Positions 37,851 through 47,613 of a stretch of 64,000 nt of DNA are shown here, in pieces (position 1 is the stretch's first letter; each line of letters opens with the position of its first letter). Source of the stretch: JAKAGZ01 sp963772675 (GTDB lineage Bacteria; Bacteroidota; Ignavibacteria; Ignavibacteriales; Ignavibacteriaceae); contig CAVYYF010000010.1 of the NCBI GenBank assembly GCA_963772675.1, positions 1 to 64,000 of the forward strand. The letters are read 5' to 3'. The position numbers were made by a program, and so were the translations under genes. The notes beneath the pieces are model-generated. The model was not told the DNA's origin. It was given only the letters and a program-made list of their open reading frames with translations, and made no database searches.

Positions 37851-39659
37851 TTACTCACTGCTGATCTTCAGCAACTTCGCGCCGTGTTTTCTTACATAAA
37901 GTGATATCTCATTTGTGAATTTTCCAAGATATCTTTTAGCCCACAGGTCGCGGACTTTACAAGTACCGCTAAAACCAATCTGATCAAACTTTAATGATAT
38001 TCTTACTGAATCTTTTGGAGGAACTCCTGTAGGATATGTAGTGAAAACATGGAATTTGACGGTAGCTCCTTCCGGATGGTTTACACATTCTTTATCAAGC
38101 CCGACTGATGCAGAAAAAGTATCATAACCTTCCGGGATATTATACTCTATTATAGAAGCGGCATGTGTACCTATGCCGTTAGTATATTCTTTACCGTCAA
38201 TTATTAATGGATTACCTCCTACACTTTTATCAATAGTTACACTACCCCAGCCTGCAGATGCATTTACCCATTTTATATCAGTAAGATTTAATGTGCCTTT
38301 CCTGCCAGTTAGTTTTGGTTCAATCCAATCCGCATGATCCCAATTATTGTCGTCTCCGCCATTGGTAACAACCAGGTAAAGTTTTTTAGCGCCTGCAATA
38401 TTCACGCTGACTTTTGTACTCTGCTCATCAAGTTTATACGTTATAAGTTTGCTGTTCCATAAAGCCAGACTATCATTGATTGGACTTTGATCAGAAGTAT
38501 AGAATAGTGCAACATATTTATCTTTACTATTTGTTGCATCTGCAGTCCACGCAATTTTTCCATCGTGCTGGAAAAGCAATCTGTTATTTTTACTTTTATT
38601 CAGAACGGCAAGTGCTTCGTCGTTAGTAATTAAGTTTAATGTAAATGCATCATTGTCAGGCAAATTTCCGCCAAACATAAGAGGGGAGCGGCATATCAAA
38701 AAAAGTGACATTAAGGTATATTGTTCATCGTTAGTAAACCTGCTCATCCGGTTATCGCCGCGTTCAGCTCTTATCCCTATTCTTCCTAAAGGAAGCATAT
38801 CTCCGTCAGGCCAATGTCCCAGACTCATGTAAGGGATCCATTTTTCGAAAAGTGAAAAGTGTTCGTTTAGTTGCGACCAGTTATCCCAGAAGTCATCTAT
38901 TATGCGCCACATATTTGCGTGGTTTCTTATATGTTCCGCATATTGTATTGGCGTTTCACCCGGGGATGTACTTAACACAATCGTTCTTCCGCAGTTATCA
39001 ATTGCTTTTCTTATCATTTCAATTTCATCTTTGTGATAGGGACGCGAAAGGTCATCGACTTTTACAAAATCCACACCCCAGGAAGCATAAAGTTTGAAGA
39101 GTGAATTATAATATTCCTGGGCCCCGGGTTTGCTTCTATCTACCGTATACATATCGTGAAGCCAAGCGCATAATTCTTTCTTATTATATATTTCGTCTGC
39201 TGTATAGTTTGTTCCGAGGACAGGAGTATTCCTTTCAACTGCTATTTTCGGGATACCGCGCATAATATGAATGCCAAATTTAAGTCCCTTGCTGTGAATG
39301 TAATCTGCAAGGGTCTTAAATCCTTTTCCATTTGCGGAAGAAGGGAATCGATTAACAGCCGGCATCAATCTTCCGTAATAGTCTATATTAATAATGGGAT
39401 TTTTTTCATTGTATCCGTGAGTTGTCGGGTTTTCCACATACCATCGGATGTCAACAACAATATACTGCCAGCCGTATTTTTTCAGATGTGCTGACATATA
39501 ATTTGCGTTTGTTTTAACTTCCTGTTCGGTAACAGTAGGTCCGTAGCAATCCCAACTATTCCAACCCATTGGAGGTGTTAAAGAATAGCTGGCAAAATCC
39601 TGGGCGAACAAGGTGGTTGCACAGGATATCAGAACAGCCAAAATTATTTTTTTAATCAT
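37851..39659 (-). CDS. GH27 alpha-galactosidase-type enzyme with NPCBM domain
   Basis: 602 residues. Signal peptide, then a (beta/alpha)8 barrel starting 'LTPPMGWNSWDCYG'. Nucleophile Asp202 in 'DFVKVDDLSRPY', acid/base Asp255/256 in 'WRIIDDFWDNW'. A C-terminal beta-sandwich is followed from ~460 by an NPCBM domain ('INGIGTHAASIIEYNIPEGYDTFSASVGLD'), a galactose/carbohydrate-binding module. The barrel is the diverged Bacteroidota GH27 type, so activity could be alpha-galactosidase or beta-L-arabinopyranosidase. Exported; clustered with GH95, GH51 and GH35. Confidence 0.87.
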   Translation of the reverse strand: MIKKIILAVLISCATTLFAQDFASYSLTPPMGWNSWDCYGPTVTEQEVKTNANYMSAHLKKYGWQYIVVDIRWYVENPTTHGYNEKNPIINIDYYGRLMPAVNRFPSSANGKGFKTLADYIHSKGLKFGIHIMRGIPKIAVERNTPVLGTNYTADEIYNKKELCAWLHDMYTVDRSKPGAQEYYNSLFKLYASWGVDFVKVDDLSRPYHKDEIEMIRKAIDNCGRTIVLSTSPGETPIQYAEHIRNHANMWRIIDDFWDNWSQLNEHFSLFEKWIPYMSLGHWPDGDMLPLGRIGIRAERGDNRMSRFTNDEQYTLMSLFLICRSPLMFGGNLPDNDAFTLNLITNDEALAVLNKSKNNRLLFQHDGKIAWTADATNSKDKYVALFYTSDQSPINDSLALWNSKLITYKLDEQSTKVSVNIAGAKKLYLVVTNGGDDNNWDHADWIEPKLTGRKGTLNLTDIKWVNASAGWGSVTIDKSVGGNPLIIDGKEYTNGIGTHAASIIEYNIPEGYDTFSASVGLDKECVNHPEGATVKFHVFTTYPTGVPPKDSVRISLKFDQIGFSGTCKVRDLWAKRYLGKFTNEISLYVRKHGAKLLKISSE

Positions 39660-39679
39660 TACAATTATTACGTTATTTT

Positions 39680-41683
39680 CTAATTCTCTCGGAATAACAT
39701 ATCAGTTGGAATAACCTGCTTTTCCATATGTGGACCTTTTATATCGACTTGAAGACCCATACCGCCACCAGCCTGGAAAAACAATACTTCTATTTTATGA
39801 TAGCCTGAAGTCAGCATAACATTTCCTGAATTCTCAACCATTGCGTGCTGTCCATCATTGTTAACTACCAGTTTGTTATCTATTAAAACTGCAGAACCAT
39901 CATCAGACGTGGCATAAAAAGTATACAAACCATCATTCGGTATTTTTATATAACCGGTGTATTTCAGCCCAAAGTTCTCGTTCCTTACAGTTTGAGGTAT
40001 GACAAAACCATCAACTGAACCGGTAGATGTCGGTTTCAAATCTGCAAAGTTCGGGAGGTGAGTGAGATTGTTTTCATAATAATTATAATCAACACCCTGT
40101 TTTGGATTTTTCAATGTAATTTCTTTCCGTTTTATGTTAACCTTACCTTCTAATTCAAGAGTTACAACTGACATTTTGGGCATATTTACTTTTAAATTAT
40201 TTCCGTTCAAATTAAAATCTGAAAAGCCAGTTGGTGTTACTTCATTCGGGTTATCAAAAGTATTGTGTGAATTCATTTTTTCTGCGGTAAGCATTTTCCC
40301 GGTGATTTTGTTCGCCTTGAAACTTTCCAGATTTAGTTCAACGCTTTCTGATTTATCAGGATCGATATTGCAGAGTGAAATATGCATCTTTCCTGTGCTG
40401 TCAATAGAAGCAGAGCAATTTATTGCAGGGAGCTTATCGTTTTTGTAAACATAATCGCTTGAAGAAACTTTAACCGGAACCATCATGGCATCTTGATGTA
40501 CTTTATATAAATCAAAAACCCAATAGGTTGGCGTAAGAATCATCTTATCGCCTTTAGTAAGAATCATCGCTTGCAATACATTTACAACCTGCGCTATATT
40601 TGCCATACGAACGCGATCGCAGTGGTTGTTAAAGATATTCAAATTACATGCGGCTGCTACTGCATCCCGCATGGTATTCTGCTGATAAAGAAAGCCCGGG
40701 TTGGTTCCGGGTTCAACTTTATACCATGTTCCCCATTCGTCAACTACCAGGGCAACCCTTTTGAAGGGATCATACTTGTCCATAATTTTTGAATGCTTTT
40801 CAATTAGCTCTTTCATCTGCAGGGTTTCCTTCATAATATTGAACCAGCCGCTTTCATCAAAATCTGTTGCGGTTTTCTGATTTGCAAAGGAATAATAATG
40901 AAGTGCTAACCCGTCAAAAAAAGGAGCATCTTCTTTCATTAAAACATCTGTCCAATTATAATCACCAGCGCTGGGTCCGCAAGCTATTTTAAATAATTTA
41001 TTCTGGCCGTAATTATGCATATAGGTTCCGAATCTTCTTACCTGGTCGGCATAAAATTCCGGCTTCATATTTCCACCGCATCCCCAATTTTCATTTCCTA
41101 TTGCCCAATATTTCACACCCCATGATTTTTCTCTGCCGTTTTTCTTACGCAAATCTGTCATTGGACTGACATTGTCTGAGTTAACGTATTCAACCCATTG
41201 TGACAATTCCTGTACTGTACCGCTGCCAACATTGCCGGTTATATATGGATCACATCCAATCAGACTGCAGAGTTCAAGAAACTCATGTGTTCCGAAACTG
41301 TTATCTTCCGTAACGCCTCCCCAATTTGTATTGATCATTTGGGGTCGATCTTTGCGCGGACCAATACCATCCATCCAGTGATATTCATCTGCAAAGCAAC
41401 CGCCCGGCCATCTTAAAACCGGGACTCTGATTTCTTTTAAAGCTTCAACAACATCTTTTCTAATGCCATCGATATTTGGAATAGAAGAATTTGGTCCCAC
41501 CCAGATGCCCCCGTAAATTAGATGACCAAGATGTTCTGAAAACTGACCGTAAATATTTTTGTTGATTTTATATTCTTGTCCGGAGGCGTCAAGTGTTATT
41601 TTATTTCCAGTTGTCTGAGATTTGACAGACAATTGCAGTGAAATAACAAACGATAATATTATAAATATGGAAAATTTTTTCAT
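39680..41683 (-). CDS. GH51 alpha-L-arabinofuranosidase with C-terminal PA14 domain
   Basis: 667 residues with a signal peptide. GH51 barrel: acid/base Glu198 in 'YWAIGNENWGCGG', nucleophile Glu316 in 'ALVVDEWGTWYK', substrate motif 'VLRWPGGCFADEYHW'. A beta-sandwich ends ~525, then a PA14-like module (~535-665) with 'YTFYATSDDGSAVLIDNKLVVNNDGQHA' and 'GYHKIEVLFFQAGGGMGLQVDI'. GH51 removes L-arabinofuranosyl groups from arabinan and arabinoxylan. The added PA14 domain probably binds carbohydrate. It lies 20 nt before the GH27 gene, so co-transcription is likely. Confidence 0.92.
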   Translation of the reverse strand: MKKFSIFIILSFVISLQLSVKSQTTGNKITLDASGQEYKINKNIYGQFSEHLGHLIYGGIWVGPNSSIPNIDGIRKDVVEALKEIRVPVLRWPGGCFADEYHWMDGIGPRKDRPQMINTNWGGVTEDNSFGTHEFLELCSLIGCDPYITGNVGSGTVQELSQWVEYVNSDNVSPMTDLRKKNGREKSWGVKYWAIGNENWGCGGNMKPEFYADQVRRFGTYMHNYGQNKLFKIACGPSAGDYNWTDVLMKEDAPFFDGLALHYYSFANQKTATDFDESGWFNIMKETLQMKELIEKHSKIMDKYDPFKRVALVVDEWGTWYKVEPGTNPGFLYQQNTMRDAVAAACNLNIFNNHCDRVRMANIAQVVNVLQAMILTKGDKMILTPTYWVFDLYKVHQDAMMVPVKVSSSDYVYKNDKLPAINCSASIDSTGKMHISLCNIDPDKSESVELNLESFKANKITGKMLTAEKMNSHNTFDNPNEVTPTGFSDFNLNGNNLKVNMPKMSVVTLELEGKVNIKRKEITLKNPKQGVDYNYYENNLTHLPNFADLKPTSTGSVDGFVIPQTVRNENFGLKYTGYIKIPNDGLYTFYATSDDGSAVLIDNKLVVNNDGQHAMVENSGNVMLTSGYHKIEVLFFQAGGGMGLQVDIKGPHMEKQVIPTDMLFREN

Positions 41684-41836
41684 ATGTAACTCCTCAAAGA
41701 TTTTTAATGAGTGCCGTAAGGTTACACCTTTGTAACCGGGTTTTATTTTAAGAAACTTTTCCTTTAAAAATTATCTTTAGTAATAAACTAAAGGTGTTTA
41801 GCAAAAAATATTTTATTAAAATTATAAAAAACCTTC

Positions 41837-43487
41837 CTATTTATACTTATAAAGTCTAACCTTCTGAATACTGAAAGTATTAACAGGCAAATCCATATGT
41901 CTTCCCTGATGACTTTGATCTCCATTCATACGACGACCGGTAACCCACTTACCATTAATAAATTGTCCTTCATCCATGCTACCAATTCCGATAAGTGAAT
42001 TATCATCCGCACCTGTTTCAAAAGTTACTATCAAACCTCTTCCTGCTATATAAAATTCATCCGGCGAAATCATTATTATCAATCCGCCAAATCTTGGGCT
42101 TTCACCTTCTGTCTTTGGTGCATAGGGCCAACTATATGAATGATGGAAGTTAAAAATGAAGCCTCCCAATTTTACTTTAGCTACCTGGCTTGCGCTGTCG
42201 AGTAGAACTCCTGCCATTGTACCTTTACCTTGATTCTCAAGTATTAGGGGAGTAAGCTGGTTCAGCACGTCATATCCCTTTTCTACCTGGTTATTTTCCG
42301 GGTCCTGAAGAGATTCTATTGAGAATGGACTATAACCCATAGCGTTTAATTGTCCGAAAGCAAAGAAGGCATTGGCTAAGCTCTGATTATTTCCAACTTC
42401 CGGGATAAATAGTGGGTTAGAATAATTTGTTTTTCCATTATCAGGTAAATAAAATTTTTCAGTCCATTCATCAAAGTTGGGGAAATAAATATCAGGTGAA
42501 AGGAAATCAATATCTGGAGCTGCCGCTTTCCAAATATCAAAGAGATGGGGAAGGGGACCGGCGCTTGGATACTGACCCGGTTTATATCCGGGGCGAATTA
42601 ATGCCGCATTAACGTACATCGGGAGCGGATATTCTTTTTTGCCTGCTTGAGCTACATAATTAGTATACTTTGCGTAATACCATGCCATAAAAATTTCGTC
42701 GGTGCTCAGGCTTTTGCCAAATATTTTTTCCCAATTACCTGATGTTTTGAATCCGTTTTTCTCCCATAAACTATATATATGTGAATTTAGTTTATTTTTA
42801 TTTTCTTTTAAATAATTTATAAATTCTTCCGGCACTGATGCATTAAATGATTCATTTGCGCTTTCACAATAGTCTCTCGCATCAGGTATCATTCCGATTT
42901 CATTTTCTACCTGAACCATTACTACGGTTTGCTCTTTTTCATCGAATTCACGGATGTGTTTCATTAAAGTAGCAAAGGCGAGAGCGTCGGTATTTCTATT
43001 TGTATTATTGAATGCAGTAAGAATTTCTTCAGCCTTTCCATCCTTCTCGCGTGCCCTTGGAAATCTTTCCTCATCTGTTTTTATCCAGAGAGGTACATAA
43101 CAGGACATACTGTTTTTCCAGCTACCGAACCAAAGAAAAACCAGTTTAATATTGTTTTGTCTTGCAGCAGTTATAATGCTATCAACAAGAGTGAAATCAA
43201 ATTGTCCTTCCTTTGGTTCAATAAGTTCCCAGTAAACTGGAACTACAAGCGTATTGAGATGCATCTTTACTATTTTAGGCCAAATACTATCCATATATTT
43301 TAAATCTGATGCACTTGAATTACCTGTTTCACCTGCAAGCATTAAAATGGGGTTTACCGTTAACAATTAGCTGAAAAGAATTTCCGTGTTTTTTCAAGTG
43401 AGGAATATTTTCATCTACTAAAGTTTTATTTGATTGAGCAAGTATTGTAGTCGAAAATATTGCTAAAACTATTAATAGTTTTTTCAT
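41837..43487 (-). CDS. GH35-like beta-galactosidase (DUF5597 type), one frameshift
   Basis: The visible long frame starts at 43366, but translation upstream gives a signal peptide from ATG 43487 (MKKLLIVLAIFSTTILAQ) and 'LVDENIPHLKKHGNSFQLIVNGKP'. An extra C in a CCCC run (~43347) separates it from 'ILMLAGETGNSSASDLKYMDS'. Joined length ~550 residues. The barrel carries 'VVPVYWELIEPKEGQFDF', acid/base Glu in 'VVMVQVENEIGM' and nucleophile Glu in 'PLFIPEVGNNQ', as in GH35. The C-terminal part resembles DUF5597. Likely removes beta-galactose from xyloglucan or galactan side chains. Confidence 0.87.
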
Positions 43488-43520
43488 TTTTTTATTTTCC
43501 ATATAAATATTGTTAAAGAT

Positions 43521-43559
43521 AAAAAAGCCTGTTCCACATGTAGTGTCAGGCTGTCTTTT
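43521..43559. terminator. Rho-independent terminator
   Basis: Hairpin AGCCTG...CAGGCT with an inner stem across 43526-43552, an A-run before and a T-run after. It lies ~115 nt past the beta-helix gene stop at 43673 and before the GH35 start, on the minus-strand reading direction. Confidence 0.75.
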
Positions 43560-43672
43560 ATATAGTTATGTTTATCCCGCCTGAAGTCACTACAATTGCA
43601 GAATTTTATTCTCTCATATTTTTCCCAAATCCTTCTGAGCAAAATAGAAAAGAAAATTATTTTTTAAGAAGT

Positions 43673-45451
43673 TTATTTCATTAAGATCATCTTCTTTGAT
43701 AGAACTTGATTGTTGAATTTGACGCTGTATAAATATACACCGCTTGACAAGTTAGAGGCATCAAAATTAATATTATATGTTTGAGCTGCCTTATAACCGT
43801 CTACCAAAGTAGCAACTTCCTGACCCAGCATATTATAGACTTTTAATGATACATATCCAGCCTTAGGAATTGTAAAGTTTATAACTGTGGTTGGGTTAAA
43901 TGGATTTGGATAATTTTGCTGCAATTGGAATTTCTGAGGAAGATTAGTTGCAGTTTCAACAGCAGCCAAGACAACTTGAAAGCCCACATTGAATAGCTGC
44001 ATACTCAGCACTTGCCTGAGCTTTCCACGATGCATATTCAGTCGGGAACCAGTTCAGGTCTCCAAGCGGGAAACCGCCAAGACCTGCTGTCTTCAAATCA
44101 GAATCTGTATAAGAAAGATCAATGGGAATAGGCCAATCAGCATAAATGAAATTGAAGATTCTTCGATTACCCGGTTGACGCCAGGAATCCATAGGAGTTT
44201 CATAACTTGTGTCAACACAAGCTATTGCATAGGCTTTTAGTTTTGCAAGCTGAGTTGTAAATAAAACATCCGGTATTCGCAAAATCAGGTAATTTATCGG
44301 TTAATCCAGGTACCATTTGTAAGGAGAGGATAATTTGCATTATCATCAAATAGGTTCTCGAGTTCTTGCGTTCATTAATATCATCTGGGAGACCCACTCG
44401 GTACTGCCGTTAATACTTGATTAGAATTCAATGTTGAAACGATATCAGAAAGAGATGGATCCCAGTAAGCCAGGTTTCTATCGGCATAAAAATTTGCACC
44501 ATTTGCCCGGAAAGTAGAATCAACACGTAGATTAATAAGGCCCATTGGCAGGCCATCCGGATCAACTTCACCGGTATCGGCAGTAAAAAGAACAGGGCAA
44601 TAGGCTTGTAACTGGCAATTTACGAAGATATTATTCGTGACACTCATATTCGTCTGATCACCGTTATTCATAAAAACATAACCTGCGCAATCAATAAAAT
44701 CATTGTGATTGAAAATCACTCTGTTAATGGTATGCCCATACCTGAATCTATACAAACTACCCTGAGTATTCACGTGTGTACAGTTTTCAACCATAAGAGT
44801 ATCCTGGTGTGTAACACCTATGGCATTGAAGTCAGTAACACCACCATTTCGACGGCAGGTATAACCATTCAAATTTACAAAGTAATCGTTTGTAAAAAAT
44901 ATTCTTGAGTCAGCAGGAGGACCTCCAACCCATACCCACCAGGTATGTTCCATAATGCAGTTATCTACCTGAAGTCTCTGGCCTGGTCCTGTAAAACTAA
45001 AGAATGCCCATCCGCCGCTGTTGCCGCTGCGATTACCAATCTCAAGATTGATGTTTTTAATAAGCAGGTCTTTATTGACAATCATACCTCCAAAGACAGC
45101 AACGCCTGTCTCAATCGCACCACAAATAATCGGCGGTGCAGTGCCCTGGTTTGTTTTCAAAGAAGTTTGCGTAGGCCCCATAATAATAGTTCTATGGTCT
45201 GTGGAAGTTGCAGGATTATTTACAAGCGAATAAATTCCGCCGTTTTTTAGCATCATATACACGGCTTGCGGGAGCCATACTATCTGAAGCCATAAGAAGA
45301 TACAGTGTATTTACACTACTAAATTCAACATCATCTTTTACTACCAGAGTGTCGCCGCTTTGGCCCGAGACATACTGCGGATCATAAGCTGAGCAAACGC
45401 CGACGATACAAGAAGAAAAATCATTACGAAAAGTAACTTTATACTTTTCAT
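43673..45451 (-). pseudogene. T9SS beta-helix protein, copy 1, many frame breaks
   Basis: Starts at ATG 45451 (MKSIKLLFVMIFLLVSSAFAQ). Parallel-beta-helix sequence like DUF4957/DUF5123 pectate-lyase-type proteins follows ('KNINLEIGNRSGNSGGWAFF', 'DQTNMSVTNNIFVNCQLQAY'). It ends in a T9SS domain ('LQQNYPNPFNPTTVINFTIP...SKKMILMK'). Closely similar to 51831-53595, but the frame is broken near ~45390, ~45255, ~44400, ~44330, ~44280 and ~43965, far more than its paralogue. Either a decaying duplicate or a poor-quality stretch. Probably surface-exposed; pectin or other polysaccharide binding is only a guess. Confidence 0.75.
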
Positions 45452-45580
45452 TTAGTCCCCCTAAAAGTTAGTGATGGTTAGGTTCAGTGAATTATCAATG
45501 TATATAACTAACAGGAAAAATAAATTTGTAAAAAAAATTCCTGAATATCAATTCTATAATATTCGCTGATAAAAAAATAA

Positions 45581-47524
45581 CTAGTTTTTTAATTGATTCT
45601 GTATTTGTCGTTTTAGGTTATTTGCTCCCGGATAATTCGGATTCAAAACTAAACATTTATTTATCATATCAAGAGCGTTTTTATAATCTTTCTTTTTTGA
45701 ATAAGCTAAGGCAAGGTTATATAACACCAATGTATCCTTTGGGTTTGAACTATAAGCTTTTGTTAAAAATCCAATTGCATTGTCAAAATTTCCAATATAC
45801 AATGCCAACAACCCATTCCTCTTTGGAGTATAATCTGCCAGATCTAATTTATTTTTTTGATAAAAGTACTTAAGAATGATATCAAGATTTCTTAAACCGG
45901 GATACTGATAGATCATAACCTCAATATATTTTAAATATTCTTTTAGATCGTCTCTTCTTAGATAAAACGTTGCTGCCATAAAATGTGCATCGACCCAGGA
46001 AACTTTATTTTCGATTCTGAACATAGCAAGAGAATCAACCATATTCTTCGGTTGAAGTAAGTTAATAAAATCCCTTTGGTTAAATTCTGACATAACTCTG
46101 TTATTCTTTACATACGGCCAATTACTCTTTAATAAGGTAATATTATCATTGCCAATAATTGAATCAAGTTTTGTAAACTCAAAATTAGTACGTGTAAGAC
46201 TATCCTGTTCATCAAACGGAATTTCAGCATTTTCTGTTTTGGGTAGATATCCCTCTTTTTCCATATAATCATAAAAAGCTTTTCCCATAAGTTGATAGCC
46301 TTTTACATTCGGGTGCAGGTGATCTACAATTAAATTATCGCCTACAATTCCTTCGGGACTTGTCGAATCAAATATCGAGTCAATAGGTACGATTGGTACC
46401 TGAAATTCTTTCCCTAAATCATCAATAATGTCATTCATTTTTTCAGGTGCTCTGTATCTGAGTGCGTCAAGGTCTTTTGCCAATTTGAAAAGAGAATCTG
46501 CTTTTGTAAAATTATTAACCTTTAACTCATCTTCGGCTTTTTCATAAACCTGGTCCGCAGTTTTATAGCCGGGTGTATTTACGGAAATAAACGGTTTCTG
46601 ATCTCTTGAATTACTTACCAGCCTTCCTAATATTACCGGTACATTCTTATCTTTAATCAATTGTAAAATATCTGTAAGGTTTTCTTTAAATTGTTGTACG
46701 CCGGCATTGTACTCATCTGAATTTAAAAGTATATACTTGTCTTTTGCCATTCTGGACATTAGTGTACCTGAAGATGTATTATTTCCGGATGCGAATAATG
46801 ATACAATCCAGTGGATTGAGTTACGTACTAATTGAGTCGTCTTAAATTTATCCAGGTATAGTATTAACCTGATTAAGGCCCGGGATGAACCAAATGATTG
46901 TACCGAACCAACTCCCAATGCGCCGTAATATTCATTATGTCCTGCATATATTAAAATTAAATCCGGCTTTTGATTTAGTACGCCTTGCAGAAGATCTAAC
47001 AAAGTATAAGAATTTACTGCTGTCATACCTAAATTAACAACTTCTATTTGTGTATTGGGATAAACCAATTCCAGCCTTCTTCGTATATAACGTGGAAATG
47101 ACCCCATCGGGCTATAAGGAAACCCTTCTGCACTGCTTCCGCCTAAAACAAAAACCCTGAATGCATCTGATTTCTTATGTATGTCAAACTCATCTTCACT
47201 TGTCGTCGGATTAAAAGCTCCACTGGTAAAATACTTCCTGCCGATGTTCTTATTTAATACTTGTTTACTTTCCCCAACGCCTACCCATTGCTCAAAATTA
47301 TAGCCATAATTTATAACCCTTAAGAAAATTTCCAGGGCAATTAAAAATATAATTGGAAGCAAGACCAATACTGCGAAAAACCATCTGGGAGTTTTTTGGG
47401 TAGAAGCATTAATAATATTTTTTATTTCATTGCGTGGGAGATTGTATTTTTTAGAGATTTGATTTATGGAAAGTTGATCTTTATCTGCTAAAATTTGCTT
47501 TTTTATTTCTTTGGAAATCTTCAT
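45581..47524 (-). CDS. HTH - membrane helix - SGNH hydrolase - TPR protein
   Basis: 647 residues. Residues 1-45 look like a helix-turn-helix ('LSINQISKKYNLPRNEIKNII'). A single transmembrane helix (~48-70, 'FFAVLVLLPIIFLIALEIFLRVI') follows. The SGNH/GDSL-type domain has 'RVFVLGGSSAEGFPYSP' (block I Ser), 'IYAGHNEYYGALG' (block III Asn) and 'LIVDHLHPNVKGYQ' (block V Asp/His). The last ~120 residues hold TPR repeats ('AIGFLTKAYSSNPKDTLVLYNLALAYSKKKDYKNAL'). Probably an inner-membrane protein with a periplasmic esterase-like domain. The substrate is unknown. Confidence 0.75.
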   Translation of the reverse strand: MKISKEIKKQILADKDQLSINQISKKYNLPRNEIKNIINASTQKTPRWFFAVLVLLPIIFLIALEIFLRVINYGYNFEQWVGVGESKQVLNKNIGRKYFTSGAFNPTTSEDEFDIHKKSDAFRVFVLGGSSAEGFPYSPMGSFPRYIRRRLELVYPNTQIEVVNLGMTAVNSYTLLDLLQGVLNQKPDLILIYAGHNEYYGALGVGSVQSFGSSRALIRLILYLDKFKTTQLVRNSIHWIVSLFASGNNTSSGTLMSRMAKDKYILLNSDEYNAGVQQFKENLTDILQLIKDKNVPVILGRLVSNSRDQKPFISVNTPGYKTADQVYEKAEDELKVNNFTKADSLFKLAKDLDALRYRAPEKMNDIIDDLGKEFQVPIVPIDSIFDSTSPEGIVGDNLIVDHLHPNVKGYQLMGKAFYDYMEKEGYLPKTENAEIPFDEQDSLTRTNFEFTKLDSIIGNDNITLLKSNWPYVKNNRVMSEFNQRDFINLLQPKNMVDSLAMFRIENKVSWVDAHFMAATFYLRRDDLKEYLKYIEVMIYQYPGLRNLDIILKYFYQKNKLDLADYTPKRNGLLALYIGNFDNAIGFLTKAYSSNPKDTLVLYNLALAYSKKKDYKNALDMINKCLVLNPNYPGANNLKRQIQNQLKN

Positions 47525-47613
47525 AATACTTCGTTTGCTGATTTGAAAGTAACCTCATATGCAGGGTCCGTTCTGAATACTTAAGCAATTTTCAATATGT
47601 ACCTAAGAACAAT

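Noticed and set aside
40571..40792. Plus-strand ORFs inside glycoside hydrolase genes
   Set aside because: They are antisense shadows of well-conserved coding sequence, with no RBS or family similarity.
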